A DNA stretch of 64,000 nt from Chamaecrista fasciculata (taxonomy: Eukaryota > Streptophyta > Magnoliopsida > Fabales > Fabaceae): NCBI GenBank assembly GCA_003254925.1, contig QANZ01029195.1, positions 44,418 through 108,417 on the forward strand, in the 5' to 3' direction. A model generated the notes under the pieces. That model was given only the letters and a program-made list of their open reading frames with translations. It did not search any database and was not told where the DNA came from. Below are positions 48,910 to 61,369 of the stretch, piece after piece. Positions within the stretch are counted from its first letter, which is position 1. Every line of letters starts with the position of its first letter. The translations under genes were made by a program, and so were the position numbers.

Positions 48910-49860
48910 AAATTTTCGTCAAAGTTTTATTTTGATCCTTTAAGTTTGTTCAAAGTTTTGTTTTGGTCCCTCAATTTTTTCATTCTGTTTTGGTCCCTTA
49001 AGTTTTCAAAAAGTTTCACCATTAGTCTTCGACTCTATTCCATTTTCTTTTTAAAGAAAAAGAAAAATTAACTTTAATCAAAGTTTTAAAAGACTTTCGA
49101 TGATAATTTTAATATTATGTTAAAATTCAAAAATATATTCAATATTTTATTTTCTCAAAAATAAAATATTCATTTTTTTTTCATTGAAATGGAAAGAAAA
49201 TATTCATTATTTTTATTTGTTTTTAAATTTCACGGGTTTTCATTGAAATTTTTAAAAAATAAAATATTCATTGGTTTAATAAACAGCTGGCCACATTTAT
49301 TTAAGGTCAAATAAGCAAATTTTGTTATATCTCTCTCATTTCAAGTCTGAATATGATAAGTTCGGAGTTACGAGTTACTGATGAGTCTTTTTTCTATGAG
49401 ACTGTCACCAAATGAGATCAAATGAGACTTGAAATTGGGTTTGAGACCAATTTTCCACCTTTTGGTCAAAATTCACTTTCGAGTTCGATATGACAACTCC
49501 AAGTGGATAGAAAAAAGATTCGTCAAGAGTAACTTGTAACTCTAAACTCATTACATTTAGACTTGAATCTATATGACCAACTTTGTTTATTTGATAGGGA
49601 AATGGGGGGCTCACTTTTCAAACTTGATTGACATTGTTTGTTTACAACTTTAACTAGGTAGAAAATTATTCATAAAAAGTAACTTGTAGTTCTGGTCTTA
49701 TTGTTTTCAAACTTGAAACGATAGAGATATGACCATATTCAGTAACTTGGGACCAAAGTAAACCACTGTGGAAACTTATAGGATCAATTTGAACATTGTA
49801 ATAGATAAATGACTAAAATAAGCTTTGAGGCAAAGATATAGGGTCAATTTAAACATTTGA
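48910..49860. mobile_element. Decayed MITE arms
   Basis: 48910-49060 is a left arm of the fourth family (TTTTGGTCCCTCAATTTTTT), lacking its partner. 49300-49860 is an eroded second-family element (TCATTTCAAGTCTGAATATG, GAAACGATAGAGATATGACC). Confidence 0.55.
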
Positions 49861-50955
49861 CCTAGTTATAACTAATATATATATATATATGTGTATATAT
49901 ATATGAACAATATATCTTTCTTTATTATTTATTCTATTCTATTATTAAAACAAACAATAATCTTTATTTAAACTTTTTAATTCAAATATCGTATTTGAAT
50001 GTGGGAAAGAGCTAAAATATACACAAGTAGAATAGTAATCTTCACCTAAATCGTTATACAGATAGGTTGAAGAAACTCATCGTTAAAGAAAATAAAAGAG
50101 ACATCCATGAGATGGAAAAGTCTTGCTTGGACTAGACACACCCTAAGGTCCAACAAAAAATACAGTATGAGCTCGAAAATAAAAACCCGAATAAAAAGGC
50201 TTGATTTTAAAAGCTCGAATACTATCTGGGCCGGACTCAAACTTATGTTTAAATTCGACCCGAATAATATGTATATATTTATGTTTTTAAAATATAATAT
50301 ATAATATATCATTATAAAATATATATCTACAATATTATATTGCAAAGAAAAATTGTCAATAATATATATTATATTACTATATACTATATAAAATTTGTAG
50401 GAGAATATGAGTTTAAAGAAAAAAATAGGATTAAAAATTGAAGAGCTAAAAAATACAATATTTTATATTTCATAAAATACATATCAATTATATAATATAA
50501 TTATTAATCAAGAGCTAAAAAAATTGAAATTGAATACAAAATATGTAATAAAATATAATTATTAACATGGGCAACTTTAATTCCCTTTTAAGTTACTCTT
50601 GCTGCAGATAGGCCTGGTTTCCTCCAGTTGCTGACAAAGCCTTTCGGCGCTCGTCCTCTTCTTCAGCCTATTTTGGAGGATTTGCTGGCAGTGCTTTCAA
50701 TTGGCTTCAACATTAAGTGACATCACTTTTCTCAGAAGGACTTCTTCTATTACTTTGTTGCTAGGGCCCCTCATATGCCGGTTATGTTAGGTTTAGACTT
50801 TGTCGTTGCTCTTTGAACTTTCTATTGTTATAAAAAAAGTAAATGCATAAATTATTTTATAATTATAATATCGTTATTCGAAATTTTACATTATGATAGA
50901 TTTTCACAACACCATTTGTCAAAAGTCAAAACTTCCAACTTCATTATCCTCAGTC
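49861..50955. other. AT-rich DNA with a short GC-richer insert
   Basis: TA repeats occur at 49875-49905. At 50575-50830 a more balanced segment (CAGATAGGCCTGGTTTCCTCC) stands out and could be the 3' end of a non-LTR element, but I see no firm protein signature. Confidence 0.3.
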
Positions 50956-50971
50956 AAATCATATAAATGAA

Positions 50972-51067
50972 ATCAATTGACTAGTGGCAAACCCTTAAAT
51001 GGAGCTCAGATCCGCGGAAGATTAGTCCTTAGCCCATCGGGCTAGGAGATACCTTGGGCAACCAAAA
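50972..51067 (+). mobile_element. 5'-truncated SINE-like insertion with 16-bp target duplication
   Basis: The body TAGTCCTTAGCCCATCGGG...CCTTGGGCAACC ends in a short A run. The flanks AAATCATATAAATGAA (50956-50971) and AAATCATGTAAATGAA (51068-51083) match at 15 of 16, the mark of LINE-driven retroposition. Confidence 0.7.
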
Positions 51068-51659
51068 AAATCATGTAAATGAATTATATTCGAAATCCGA
51101 TACGCGATTTTGCTACCCAATGCATCGAGTCGAGTTGGAGTTTTTAAGAGGTCATAGGATTAATTATGATTCTGGAAAAAACTTGGGAGGGCAAATATCT
51201 ATTTTGGCGCAAAGATTCATATTTGAAAAAGAGCTTATTCCCATAGATATTTGAATTTCTAACACTTTGGTCCTTAAAATGCATATTTTACGGAAATCAA
51301 ATTTTTGAAAATGCTTTTCATTGTTGGATTCTTCATAAAAGTAGGCACAAAATATATAATTTTTTTAAAAATAAATTTTATAGGGTAGAGAAATCACATT
51401 TCGGTATAAGAAACAAACTTAGATAAAATATTAACTTAGATTATTCCCAAATTTTTACAACAAGTTCAGAAAAATATATAGATTCTAAATATGATCTCTA
51501 CTATTCTAAACTATCAAATTCCTAATTTCTAAAAATTTCCTATCTTAATTCTAAAGTTAAGCTTAATAAATAGTCTAAAAATCTATCTAAAATTCTAAGG
51601 ATCACTAATTCTATCTCTAAAACCCATAACAAACTTCTAAGTTCTAAAGCTATGGGATC

Positions 51660-52030
51660 TGTTAAGAATAGAGTAATACAAAACGGTGAAAAGACAGAGA
51701 TGAACCAAGATAAACGAAGATTGTATTGAAATCCCTAAGGAGAAAAATACAAAGACGAATTCCCTATTCGAGTTGGGAGGACTCCTAAAACAAATCCCAA
51801 ATATTCGATAACCATTCATAATGAAAAACGAAACAATATAAAGGTGGAAGATAACAAAATACATAACACAAAATGGTTGCCAAGCTAACAGAATTCTCTT
51901 CTAGAACATCCAGAAGACTCATGCTTATTGGTAGTCTTTCATGCTGCTTTGGACGTCCCACATGCTGCTGAGTTGTCACAGTTGCCTCCACGTGGTCTGC
52001 TGACTCTGCATCTCCAGTCTTTGGTGTATC
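51660..52030 (-). mobile_element. Copia-like 3' LTR (241 bp) with a scrap of internal sequence
   Basis: The LTR 51660-51900 has TGTTA...TAACA ends. On the minus strand it is preceded by the purine-rich AGAAGAGAATTC, a plausible polypurine tract, and by about 125 bases that read TTQQHVGRPKQHE, like the end of a polyprotein. The rest of the element and the other LTR are absent, so no target duplication can be checked. Confidence 0.6.
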
Positions 52031-52049
52031 AGGATCTCACAAAAAAATG

Positions 52050-52303
52050 TCACATTCCACTTTTGATCCTATATGTTTAGGGTGAATTTCAATCCAGCCC
52101 TTTATTTATTTAATTTTTTTTTCGTAAAAATGGTTCTACATATTTTCATAATTTTTCATTTTTTGGTCTCAAAGATTAAACGTGATCATATATCTCATTT
52201 CAAGTTTGAATGCGATGAGTTTGAAGCTATATATATTTGTTGTTTCGACGAGTTATTTTTCTATCCAATTAAGACCGTTAGCAAACAAGGTCAAATTGGA
52301 TAA
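52050..52303. mobile_element. Half of a second-family MITE next to the Harbinger element
   Basis: Blocks TCATTTCAAGTTTGAATGCG and CGTTAGCAAACAAGGTCAAAT match the left half of 2633-3170. The matching right half does not follow the Harbinger element at 57124. Confidence 0.5.
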
Positions 52304-53512
52304 GGCTATGTTTGGATGTGGTGTCAAGGGGGGAATGGAGAAGAGAGGAAGGGACAAAATGTAAAAAAATTGTGTTTGGATGTTTTTTTAAGGGGGAGTG
52401 GAGTGGATGAGGAGGGACACTTGGCACCTCAAAAGTGAGTTTTTGCTGGCACCCCAATTTGGGGTGCCAAGGAAGGAGAGGACAATTTCAGAATATTTCA
52501 AGACAATTATACCCTCATTAATTTATTAATATTACATATCTATCCAAACCCTAATATTATATTCAATCTCACTTTCACTTTCAAACACACGCTTTTTTCC
52601 TCCATACGCAGTCTCTGCATTCATACGCACAGTCTCCTCATTCTTTCTCACTTCCAGGTGCTCTTTCTATTTCTTTATGTTTCTTATCTCTTTCACTTGA
52701 TTTCTCTTTTCGTGCTTTTCTTTTTCATGTTTACTTTGTTATCATCATTATTTTTTTCTCTGATGTTGCTGCTTCCCGATGGAACTCATTGTATTGCTAT
52801 GATCCTTTGCTAGTGTTGGGCGGAAGCACAACCCACACAAGAAATAAAGGAAGAGGAAACGGAGAAACGAACACAAATCTTTAACGTGGTTCGGTGCCTC
52901 AAGACCTACTCCACGGCCCCCTCTGGGACAAAATTCACTATTTGTAATTTTTGCACGGAAAAATTACAAACCCTCCTCAATACAATTTTTGAACGGAAAA
53001 ATTGAAAACCCTCTCTCACAACTACCCAAACCCTTTCACACTCAAAGGCTAGTAGAAGTGATACAAAAAAGATAGANAAGAAACGCACATTGAAAAAAGA
53101 GAGGGGAAAAGAAAACCAAACAAGGTTTTTTTAGTTACCCTCTCTGGTTTGTTTCTGGATTCTTCGTTTCTCTCTTACACTTAATGTGTTTTTCCTTCAA
53201 AAACACTGTTCTTTATACAGTATGTGTGTACCTTTGTGGCTCTTTGAAAACACTGTTCTTAATTTTTTTGAGTTACGGCTTGATGACTTTATATTGAGCT
53301 TTCTTCATTATATATATACAATTTTTCTTGATGATTATGATCTTGAATAAAAAGATAAGTTTAATTAATTTATAAGTACTTTTGTGATGTGTTTCTATAA
53401 TTCTTTTAGCAAGTATGTTTACTTTAGTTTGAGTAATTCATTATTAGAATAATTACTTTCTAATTATTAACCTTAAATAATTGCAAAAAATATAACTTTT
53501 CACTTCAATTAG

Positions 53513-54868
53513 ATGACAGGCAAAAATATGATGTCTAAATACCTCTTCTTGCAATATCTATTCGTCGTGGCTACTATGCAACTTGCTTTTCTAGCGGTGA
53601 TGATATGGTATGTAGAAGAAAAACAATGTAGAAAAATTAAAATTCATAAATGCATTAGAGAAGAGAGAGAACGAGCACGTGATCACCTAATGAAACGTTT
53701 AGTAGATAGTGGAAGATGTTATGACATAGTACGAATGGGCCCTAGAGCATTTTTAAACTTGTGTGTTATACTACAAAGGAAAGGTGGTCTTCGACCAACA
53801 CAACGGGCAACAGTGGAAGAACAAGTTGCAAAGTTCTTGTATTTGATCGGGCATGGTGTAAAAAATCATGCACTAAGCTTCTTCTTTGTAAGGTCTGGTG
53901 AAACTGTAAGTCGTCATTTTCACAGTGTCCTCAATGCTTTGATTGAATTAGAAGATGAATATTTATGTCAACCAACGGGTGAAGAAATTGCACCAGAAAT
54001 ATTCAACAGTAATAGGTTCTTCCCATATTTTAAGGTGAATAGTATTTTAACACTAAATTAAAATTTAGAAACTATAAGGTCCAAATAAAAATAAAATGAT
54101 TTATTTCAGGATTGTATTGGAGCAATTGATGGAACTCATGTGCGTGTTAAAGTCCCCGTAGATGATGCCCCAAAATTCCGTGGTAGAAAAGAATATCCAA
54201 CACAAAATATTTTGGCTTCATGTTCTTTTGATTTGAGATTCACATATGTTTTGGCTGGGTGGGAAGGCACAGCATCTGACTCGCGAGTTTTAAAAGATGC
54301 ATTGAAAAGACAATGTCCCTTGAAAATTCCAGAAGGTATTCTTCAAAATATGCATTAGAAGAACCAATTAGCTTAAATTAACTAAGCACCCAATTAATAA
54401 TGTTTTATTTACTTTTCTATAGGTAAATTCTATCTTGTTGATGCTGGGTTTATGTTAAAAGGTGGGTTCATCACACCTTATAGGGGAGAAAGATATCATT
54501 TGAAAGAGTATTCAAGAAATCCTCCCCGAAATCCTCGTGAATTATTCAACCATCGTCATTCTTCTCTGAGAAATGCAATTGAAAGAGCATTTGGAGTTTT
54601 GAAAAAGAAATTTACCAATTTCACAAGTGCACCAACTTTTGGTATTAAAACGCAAAAGAAAATTGTGTTAGCTGCATGTGTCGTGCATAATTATCTAATG
54701 CTTGTCGATCGAGATGAAGAACTTATAGCTGAGGTAGATCGTGATCTTGAAAATCAAGATGATAATGAAACAGATTGTGTTGATAGAGAAGATAGTGAAG
54801 ACGCAAGAAGAGGAGCTATAATTAGAGATGCTATTGCAGCTTCTATGTGGCTTGATTACACCTCTTGA
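53513..54868 (+). CDS. Harbinger transposase (DDE_Tnp_4 / PIF type)
   Basis: Three exons, 53513-54034, 54110-54335 and 54423-54868, join in frame with GT-AG borders and give 397 residues, a normal length. This nuclease cuts and rejoins the element ends. The N-terminal half has the family's GPRAFLNLC and GGLRPTQRATVEEQVAKFLY, then FVRSGETVSRHFHSVLNAL, the region before the catalytic core. The acidic residues sit in GAIDGTHV (D1), GWEGTASDSRVL (D2) and NAIERAFGVLKKKF (E). VVHNYLM is the usual C-terminal motif. The first about 35 residues are hydrophobic and could be over-called; a later ATG is possible. It needs the partner at 55102-56153 for DNA binding in known members (PIF, mPing/Pong). No lesions found. 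Confidence 0.92.
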
Positions 54869-55101
54869 TATGAATTTATGTTTAACTTCGCATTGTGTCT
54901 AACTTATTTTGAAATTTATGTAGTTAATTGTTCACTTTGTGTTTTTTTTGTTGTATGTGTGTACTATGAAGACCTCTTATGAACCTTCATTGAATTATTA
55001 AATGTCATTTTTGTTAATTTTTTAGTTGATTCTATTTTTGTTAATTTTATAGTTGATTCTATTTTTGTTAATTTTATAGTTGATTCTATTTTTAATTAGA
55101 T

Positions 55102-56153
55102 ATGTCGAAGCGAAAGACTCAAAGTAGTGTGTCAAATGAAAAATGTATTTGGACCACTGCTATGGAAGATGTTCTTGTTGATGCATATGTCCATCAACAT
55201 GATTTGGGGAATAGACAAGGCGGAACTTTTACATCAAAAGCGTTGGATGAAATTCTATTAGAAATGAGAAATCATTTTCCTGATAAAGTATTTGACAAAA
55301 CAAAGATTAAAGATCACATAAAGAAGTTGAAAAGCAAATTCACACCGTGCTATGATTTGTTCAAGAACGGTCTTAGTGGTTTTGGATGGGATCCAATATC
55401 TCATATGTGGACTGCTGAACCAGATGTTTGGGAGACATTAATTGAGGTAAATAATTTGTAATAAATATTTTATACTGTATAATTTATGGATGTTTTATTT
55501 GTTTAATTAAATATAATTTGTTTTTTATTTTGATTCAGGCAAAACCAGAAGCTGCTATTTGGAGAAATAAGTCGATGCCATATTATGAGAAATTGCTTAC
55601 CCTTTATGGGAAAGATAGGGCAACAGGGGAGTATGCTGAGACTACATCTGAAATGAGACAAAGAAGAGCATCTTCTAACATGACTAGTTTTGATAATATA
55701 GATGATATTGATGAGATGCTTTCTAACAATGAAGCAACTTTGCACAGCTTTGATGTAAACAATATCGAACATGTAGAGATATCTCGTGAAGCAACTCCTC
55801 AAGGTGCTAATCAATCTATCCATCAAGAGGGAATTTCATCCAAGAAAAGAAAAGGTAAAGCAATAGATGCTGCATCAAAGTTGGATTTGATTGCTAATTC
55901 TATGAACAACATGGTTGAGGCTTTGGTGAAATGCTCTGCTGAAATTGCAAAGAGTCAAAATACACACATTATGATTGAAAGTGAGGTTCGCACTATGTTA
56001 GAAGAAATGCAAGTAGATGCAAGTATATTTGATGATGCTTACCTCTTTTTGATTGAGAATGTTACTGCTCAAAAGGCCTTAATGGGATATTTACCACATG
56101 ATAGGAAGAGGATGTTAAATCGTCTTCTTTATAAAAATAATATTTTACCTTAG
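55102..56153 (+). CDS. Harbinger accessory protein, Myb/SANT-like DNA-binding
   Basis: Two exons, 55102-55446 and 55539-56153, join in phase 0 and give 319 residues. The N-terminal Myb/SANT-like domain (about 15-115) has the tryptophan spacing CIWTTAMEDVLVDAYVHQ ... FGWDPISHMWTAEPDVWETLIE. After the intron PEAAIWRNKSMPYYEKL continues the domain. A KKRKGK basic patch at about 225 could be a nuclear signal, followed by a helical C-terminus. In studied elements this protein binds the terminal repeats and brings the transposase to them. It lies 233 bases after the transposase stop with its own start codon. Plants also keep tamed relatives (for example L1/trihelix-like), but here the flanking termini make it transposon-borne. 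Confidence 0.88.
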
Positions 56154-57123
56154 TTTATGAATCTATGATAAGGATTTTGTTGCTTTTTATTTGTTGTGAA
56201 AGACCTTAAAGTTAATTCCTAAATTTAGCATTGTTTGTTATTTTTGTAAGACTTTATGTTGGTTTATGAATTCAGTACTATTTGCTTTTTGTGTAAGACT
56301 TTATTAAGTTAATTTATAAATTTAGTGTTATTTATTTTTTGTGTAAGATATTTTTAAATTAATTTATAAATTTAGTTATATATGAAGATGAAGCATGGAA
56401 GGTATATCTTATTGTTTTAGCTGAAAAATTGGTGAAATGAGAGAAAAAAGAAGAAAGAAAGAAAATGGTACAAAGTGAAGAGTACAATGTTTTGGTACAA
56501 TATTCATCGAATGAAAGCTGCATAAAAGTAACTTTTTTTTATTCTACTTAAAAAATAAAAGTAAGTATGTAAGTTATGATGATGATATATACTAACTTGC
56601 TGCCGCGAATCCAAAACGCCATCCCAAACACTCATGCTTTTTTGGTCCCAGAATCTTTCATTTCTAGTTGTATCTGATGAGTTTACTTTGGAAATTTATA
56701 TTTCTGGTAAAATATATATATATTCAGCCTCTTCNAAAATTTATATTTTTGGTAAAATATATATTCAGCCTCTTCTTTATTTCCTTTTATCTAATTGATT
56801 GAAATTCTTTATTTCCTTTTATCTAATTGATTGGAATACTTTTGGTATGGCTCAATGTTGGGGTCATTTTGGAATTGGATTTGGAAATAATAATAATGAT
56901 AATGAAAAGGGTAATATTGGAAACAACAATAATAATTCATTCCATTCCATTCCATTACTAATAACTTCCAAACAAGATTATTCTGTGTCCATTCCTCTCC
57001 TCACTAAAAACTCCCAAACAACATATCTACTCTGTCCATTAATATCCTCTCCACTCCACTCTGTTAGTGTCCATTAATGTCCTCTCCTCTCCATTCTCCC
57101 TAAAACTCCCAAACATAGCCTAA

Positions 57124-57643
57124 GTCTCAAACTTTCTCAGCGAACGCGCCAAAATCATGGACGTCGCAAGCCATGAGGCTAGGAACCAGAAAATCCCCCA
57201 AACGGAATGAGGACGCCAATGGCGCCATCAAGAAATCATAAGCGAACGACAACGTCGTTAAGCGGGACTCCCCTCATGGGGACAAAATCTCACTTCTTTC
57301 AAAGGGACTAGTGATAATAGGCCCAATAATTAACTATGTCCAACTGGCAAGGTTACTCCATGCTCAGTACATAATCGGGCCAAGAAGCCCTTAGGCAGGC
57401 AAGGACGCCCAAACAGCACGACGCCGCTAAGGAGATCAAAGCGCGTGAGCACCTAAGTAGCAACGCAGCACAGGCAGTGCAAAGCACGTCTTGAATCAAT
57501 CTAGATCGGGATAATCGCCCAATCACCAGGAGTGGAAAAACAAAGCGCCCCGAAACAAACCAACAAAAAACGTTGTATTCGTCATCCACTCGAAGGGGAC
57601 TCCACTAATGGGGACAGAGCTTCACTTCTTTTGTTGGGACTAG
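57124..57643 (+). mobile_element. Internal end of an LTR retrotransposon with a duplicated LTR start
   Basis: The segment GGGACTAGTGATAATAGGCCC occurs at 57305 and again at 57637, each preceded by a related CTC(A/C)TC.ATGGGGACA...TTCACTTCTTT block. The purine run AAGGGAC before TGATAATAGG looks like a polypurine tract joined to the 3' LTR. The first copy is followed by about 280 bases unlike the second. Confidence 0.6.
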
Positions 57644-58286
57644 TGATAATAGGCCCAATAATTAGGAGGCCCAATTGGCAGAAGATGCCCTTGGCCCAAC
57701 ACGCCATAGGCCCATAAGGTAGGGCGAGAACGCCCTTAACCCCGCTAGGGCAAGGACGCCCATAACCATAGAGGGCATGGGCGCCCATGGAGCATAAGAT
57801 CGCAAGGAATAAGGAAACATTCCCTGAACCAATCAGGAACCAATCAAGGATCAACCAAGATCTGTTGTCAATCAAGACAAATCGCTCAAAGATCCTTCCT
57901 AGGGATTCTGCCTTGGCCATCAAGGCGCCTTACGCAAATAAGAAAATAGTGATTCACTTATCCTTAATTAGCAAAACAATATCTTCCTACATGAAATAGG
58001 AAAGATTATGATTCACCTCCCATATCACTGAAGATATCTCTTCTACAATCAAGGAAGTTTCCTTAAACGGACTCTCCTCAATGAGCCTATAAATACAAGA
58101 TGATAACCCTAGAAAAGGTATGTTACTCACGCTACTCATGCTAGCTCATATTCTCCTCTCGTATTATCCAATACTAACTTAAGCTTCGGAGGTGAATCAC
58201 AGGGGAGACCCCCTGTGGTTCATTATCTTGCAGGAAAATCTTGCGGTGAACCGGGAAACGACCCTCGACCAAATCCTAGTTCATCA
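57644..58286 (+). mobile_element. LTR, same family as the solo LTR at 32432-33037
   Basis: It starts TGATAATAGGCCC and ends CCTAGTTCATCA, the same termini as the 32.4-kb copy in opposite orientation. It carries a TATA box (TATAAATACAAG, about 58090) and CTTCGGAGGTGAATCACAGG with CTTGCAGG downstream, the U3-R-U5 layout. No 5-bp duplication is visible, because internal sequence adjoins its left side; it is a 3' LTR. Confidence 0.82.
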
Positions 58287-60162
58287 AACCTTGTTCACAA
58301 TTAATTAAACATCATCCACTTACATTACATTAATTGACCACTCCTTTATAACACTTTCACCTTAATTATTTTGTCATTCATTCTTTTAGAAGAAAATATC
58401 ATATCATAACCATCATGAATTGATTTCACATTCATTGATTCCCACGAAAACATTTTATGTAAATGACAAGTTATTTACCAACAAAATATACATTTATATT
58501 CTATGAATTATAGAGATACTCACATATTGCTTATCAATAAAACTCTCACATCATTAGTAAAAATAAAATTCACAATCTTTTAAATTATAAATCAATTTTT
58601 TACCAATTGAATTAACATTTGTTTTGGACTTTGTTGTTGGTATTTTCTATATATATCACCTTCTATCACAATAATAATACCCTCTTCATCAACTGTAAGC
58701 TAAACCCATCTCCTTATAGTACATACTCTAACATTGAAATTATCATGTGAATTCAGGGCCATTTAAAATAAGTACAAATAAAACTTGGTCAAACATTAAC
58801 ACCTAGCACATACTTCAAAGTAAACGAGCTAGATTATATTCTAATTAATTAGCTACTAATCACTAAAGTATATGCCCATAAGTTTTATATGTATTGTGTA
58901 AGTATGTTTTCAACAGATGTTGTTGAATCGGTACTCACATAAATATGATTTTATACTCACATCAATATAAAAGCAATTGAATATAATGACTCATCCTTGG
59001 AAAGCAGAGATTTTATTAACTAAACCCATATTAATCTTTGTAAGCAATTGAATTTAATGAAGGATATTCTCATCCTATTTGTCCTTTTTATTTTGGCAAG
59101 TGAATTGATTCTCAAAAATTGCAATGATGAGATCTATAGATCTCTAAAAGAATACTGTAAGACTTTTAAAATACAGTTACTTCTATATTAGCAATCAACT
59201 TTTTTACTTTAAAAAATAATATATATATTTTCTTCTTGTCGACCAAAATGAGTCGATAATTTTAAAAATTAATAAAAAAGAAGAAAACGGAAGTCAACTC
59301 TAATATATAGACAAAATTATTTTTTTTTCCTTTAATTTTTCTTCAATTCTTATTTTTATTTGTAATATTTGTTTATTATCAATTTTATTTTTAAAATTTT
59401 ATATTTTAATTGATTTTATTTTTTAATTACTTGACTTCATTCAAAAAGTTAACATGATTTTTTATTTCAATTAAGATTTAATTCTTTTTCACAAATTTAT
59501 ATTATATATTGTTAATCAATAATCACGCAAAGACTGTTGTTTATTAGATAAAGTTATTAAAACAAATTATTAAATTGATTAAAATATAAATTTTGCATGA
59601 TTAAATTTATATTTTAATCAATATAAATTTCGTTCTCTCAAGTTATTAAAACAAATTATTAAATTGATTAAAATATGATTAAAATATAAATTGAGAGAAC
59701 GAAATTAAAAATTTATTATAAGATTTAAGAAAAACCAGGGTGCTTCTGCATAATATATATGATTTCATTTTGAAGGGTTAAAAGTATTAAGGGAAGCAGC
59801 AAGCAACATGTGTGGAGAGATTTCAGATTGATTACTTTTTTTGTTTCTTATTTATTTTTGTTCAATTCAAAGTCTATCCTGCTGGTTAAGATTCTCCATT
59901 TTTTTTTTTAATTTGTTGAATTGGCAACCTGTTAATTGTTAGCCTAGTTTTTTTTTTAAAATAAAAACATCTTTATCCACAACCACAAATAAGAGAGTTT
60001 GACAACGAGATGTACACTTTTTAATAGCTAGCTATAAATTAAAATAGTGAACTTAATTAGTCTTTGCTCATCCATCTATTGATGCAATCATGGCATCTGT
60101 GAAGAGATTTGATTTAACGTTTTTTTTTTGAAAGAGGAACGTTAAATTCAACTTAAAAAATT
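58287..60162. other. AT-rich intergenic DNA
   Basis: No gene. Around 59550-59700 the block AAGTTATTAAAACAAATTAT is repeated with an inverted AAATTTATATTTTAATCA / TGATTAAAATATAAATT pair, a small AT-rich hairpin. Confidence 0.45.
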
Positions 60163-60592
60163 GGGTAAATTATATTTTGCCATCTTGTAGTTTTGTCATA
60201 TTTCACTTTGGTACCCTGTAGTTTAAAAAATGACACTTTGGTACCCTGCAGTATTCTTCGTTAACACTTTGATATTCTTTGGAGCTATTTTGTAATTATA
60301 ATCATAACAAATTTTCAAAAATTACATATTGACCCCCAATATTTTCAAAAAATTACAAATAAGTCCCTAGATACATATTATCTAAGAACTAAAATGAAAA
60401 TTATAAAAAAAAATTTGGGGGTCAAAATATAATTTTTGCAAAATTTATTATGATTAAAATTACAAAATAGCTCCAAAGAGTACCAAAGTGTTAATGGAAA
60501 ATACCACAGGGTACCAAAGTGTCACTTTTAAGACCACAGAGTACCAAAGTGAAATATGACCAAACCACAGGGTATCAAAGTGTAATTTACCC
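60163..60592. mobile_element. Complete GGGTAAATTA-family foldback MITE
   Basis: Ends GGGTAAATTATATTTTGCC... and ...CAAAGTGTAATTTACCC are inverted. Flanks TAAAAAATT (60154-60162) and TAAGAAATT (60593-60601) match at 8 of 9. This is the best reference copy for the truncated relative at 11132. Confidence 0.85.
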
Positions 60593-60680
60593 TAAGAAAT
60601 TTTAAAATTTTAACTATTTCTTTCAAAAAATAAAGATATTATTTATTTTTGAAAAAGTTTATTATTTGATCTTTAAATTT

Positions 60681-61362
60681 AGGGGAAAATGTAACAATAC
60701 CCCTTAAATTTTGAGTCATTTGGAAATAGGTCCTTAAACTTTTAATTTTAAAAATTAAATCCTTAAACTTTAAAGATTTATGAATTAGATCCTTCCATCC
60801 ATTTTTTTATACTAACAGTGTTAATTTTTGTCATGTGTTATTGTTTCAGAAATGACATTTTGATACCCTATTCTTTGTACCGTTAATAGTTTGGTACTCT
60901 AACAAAGATAGAACAGGGTAACAAATCATGAAAGAACATGATACCAAAGTGTTAACGATGCAAAGAACAAGGTACCAAAATGTCACTTTTGAAAGAACAA
61001 GGTACCAAAATGTTAACGATGCAAAGAACAAGGTATGAAAGTGTCACTTTTGAAAGAACATGATACCAAAGTGAAATCGGTCCGTAGAACAAGGTACCAA
61101 AATATAATTTACCCTATTATTTAATCACAAAAGCAAGAGAAATTCTAACACCTAACATCAGAGATTTTTTTCAAATTCTATTCAATACTTAGAAATATGA
61201 CATGATAGTAATTAACATCGTTATCGTTAGTAGATAAATAGATAGAAGGATCTAATTTTTAAATCTTCAAAGTTTTAGTTTTAATTTTTAAAATTTAAAG
61301 TTTAAGAACCTACTTCTAAATGGCCCAAAAATTAAGGGGTTTTATTATATTTTTCCCTTAAA
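60681..61362. mobile_element. Foldback MITE with another MITE nested inside
   Basis: Outer arms AGGGGAAAATGTAACAATACC and ...AAGGGGTTTTATTATATTTTTCCC are inverted, each with a TTAAACTTT / CTTCAAAG stem. Between about 60850 and 61115 lies a relative of the 1668-2060 element (ACAAAGATAGAACAGGGTAAC, GTGAAATCGGTCC), missing its left arm. Confidence 0.65.
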
Positions 61363-61369
61363 TTTATAT

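Larger units (their letters stand above)
52304..57120 (+). mobile_element. Complete PIF/Harbinger DNA transposon (4817 bp)
   Basis: Both ends start with GGCTATGTTTGG reading inward. A little further in, GAATGGAGAAGAGAGGA at left is answered by the inverted form of GAATGGAGAGGAGAGGA at right. A TAA target duplication lies at 52301-52303 and 57121-57123, the 3-bp TWA type expected for this superfamily. Inside are a DDE transposase gene and a Myb/SANT-like gene in the same direction, the standard two-gene set. 52810-53200 looks like extra repeat sequence (GTGGTTCGGTGCCTC) and contains an N. Both genes are open and spliced in frame, so the element may be autonomous. Confidence 0.93.

Noticed and set aside
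55503..55826. 107-codon minus-strand frame
   Set aside because: Shadow of the second exon of the Harbinger accessory gene, which has the better protein signature.
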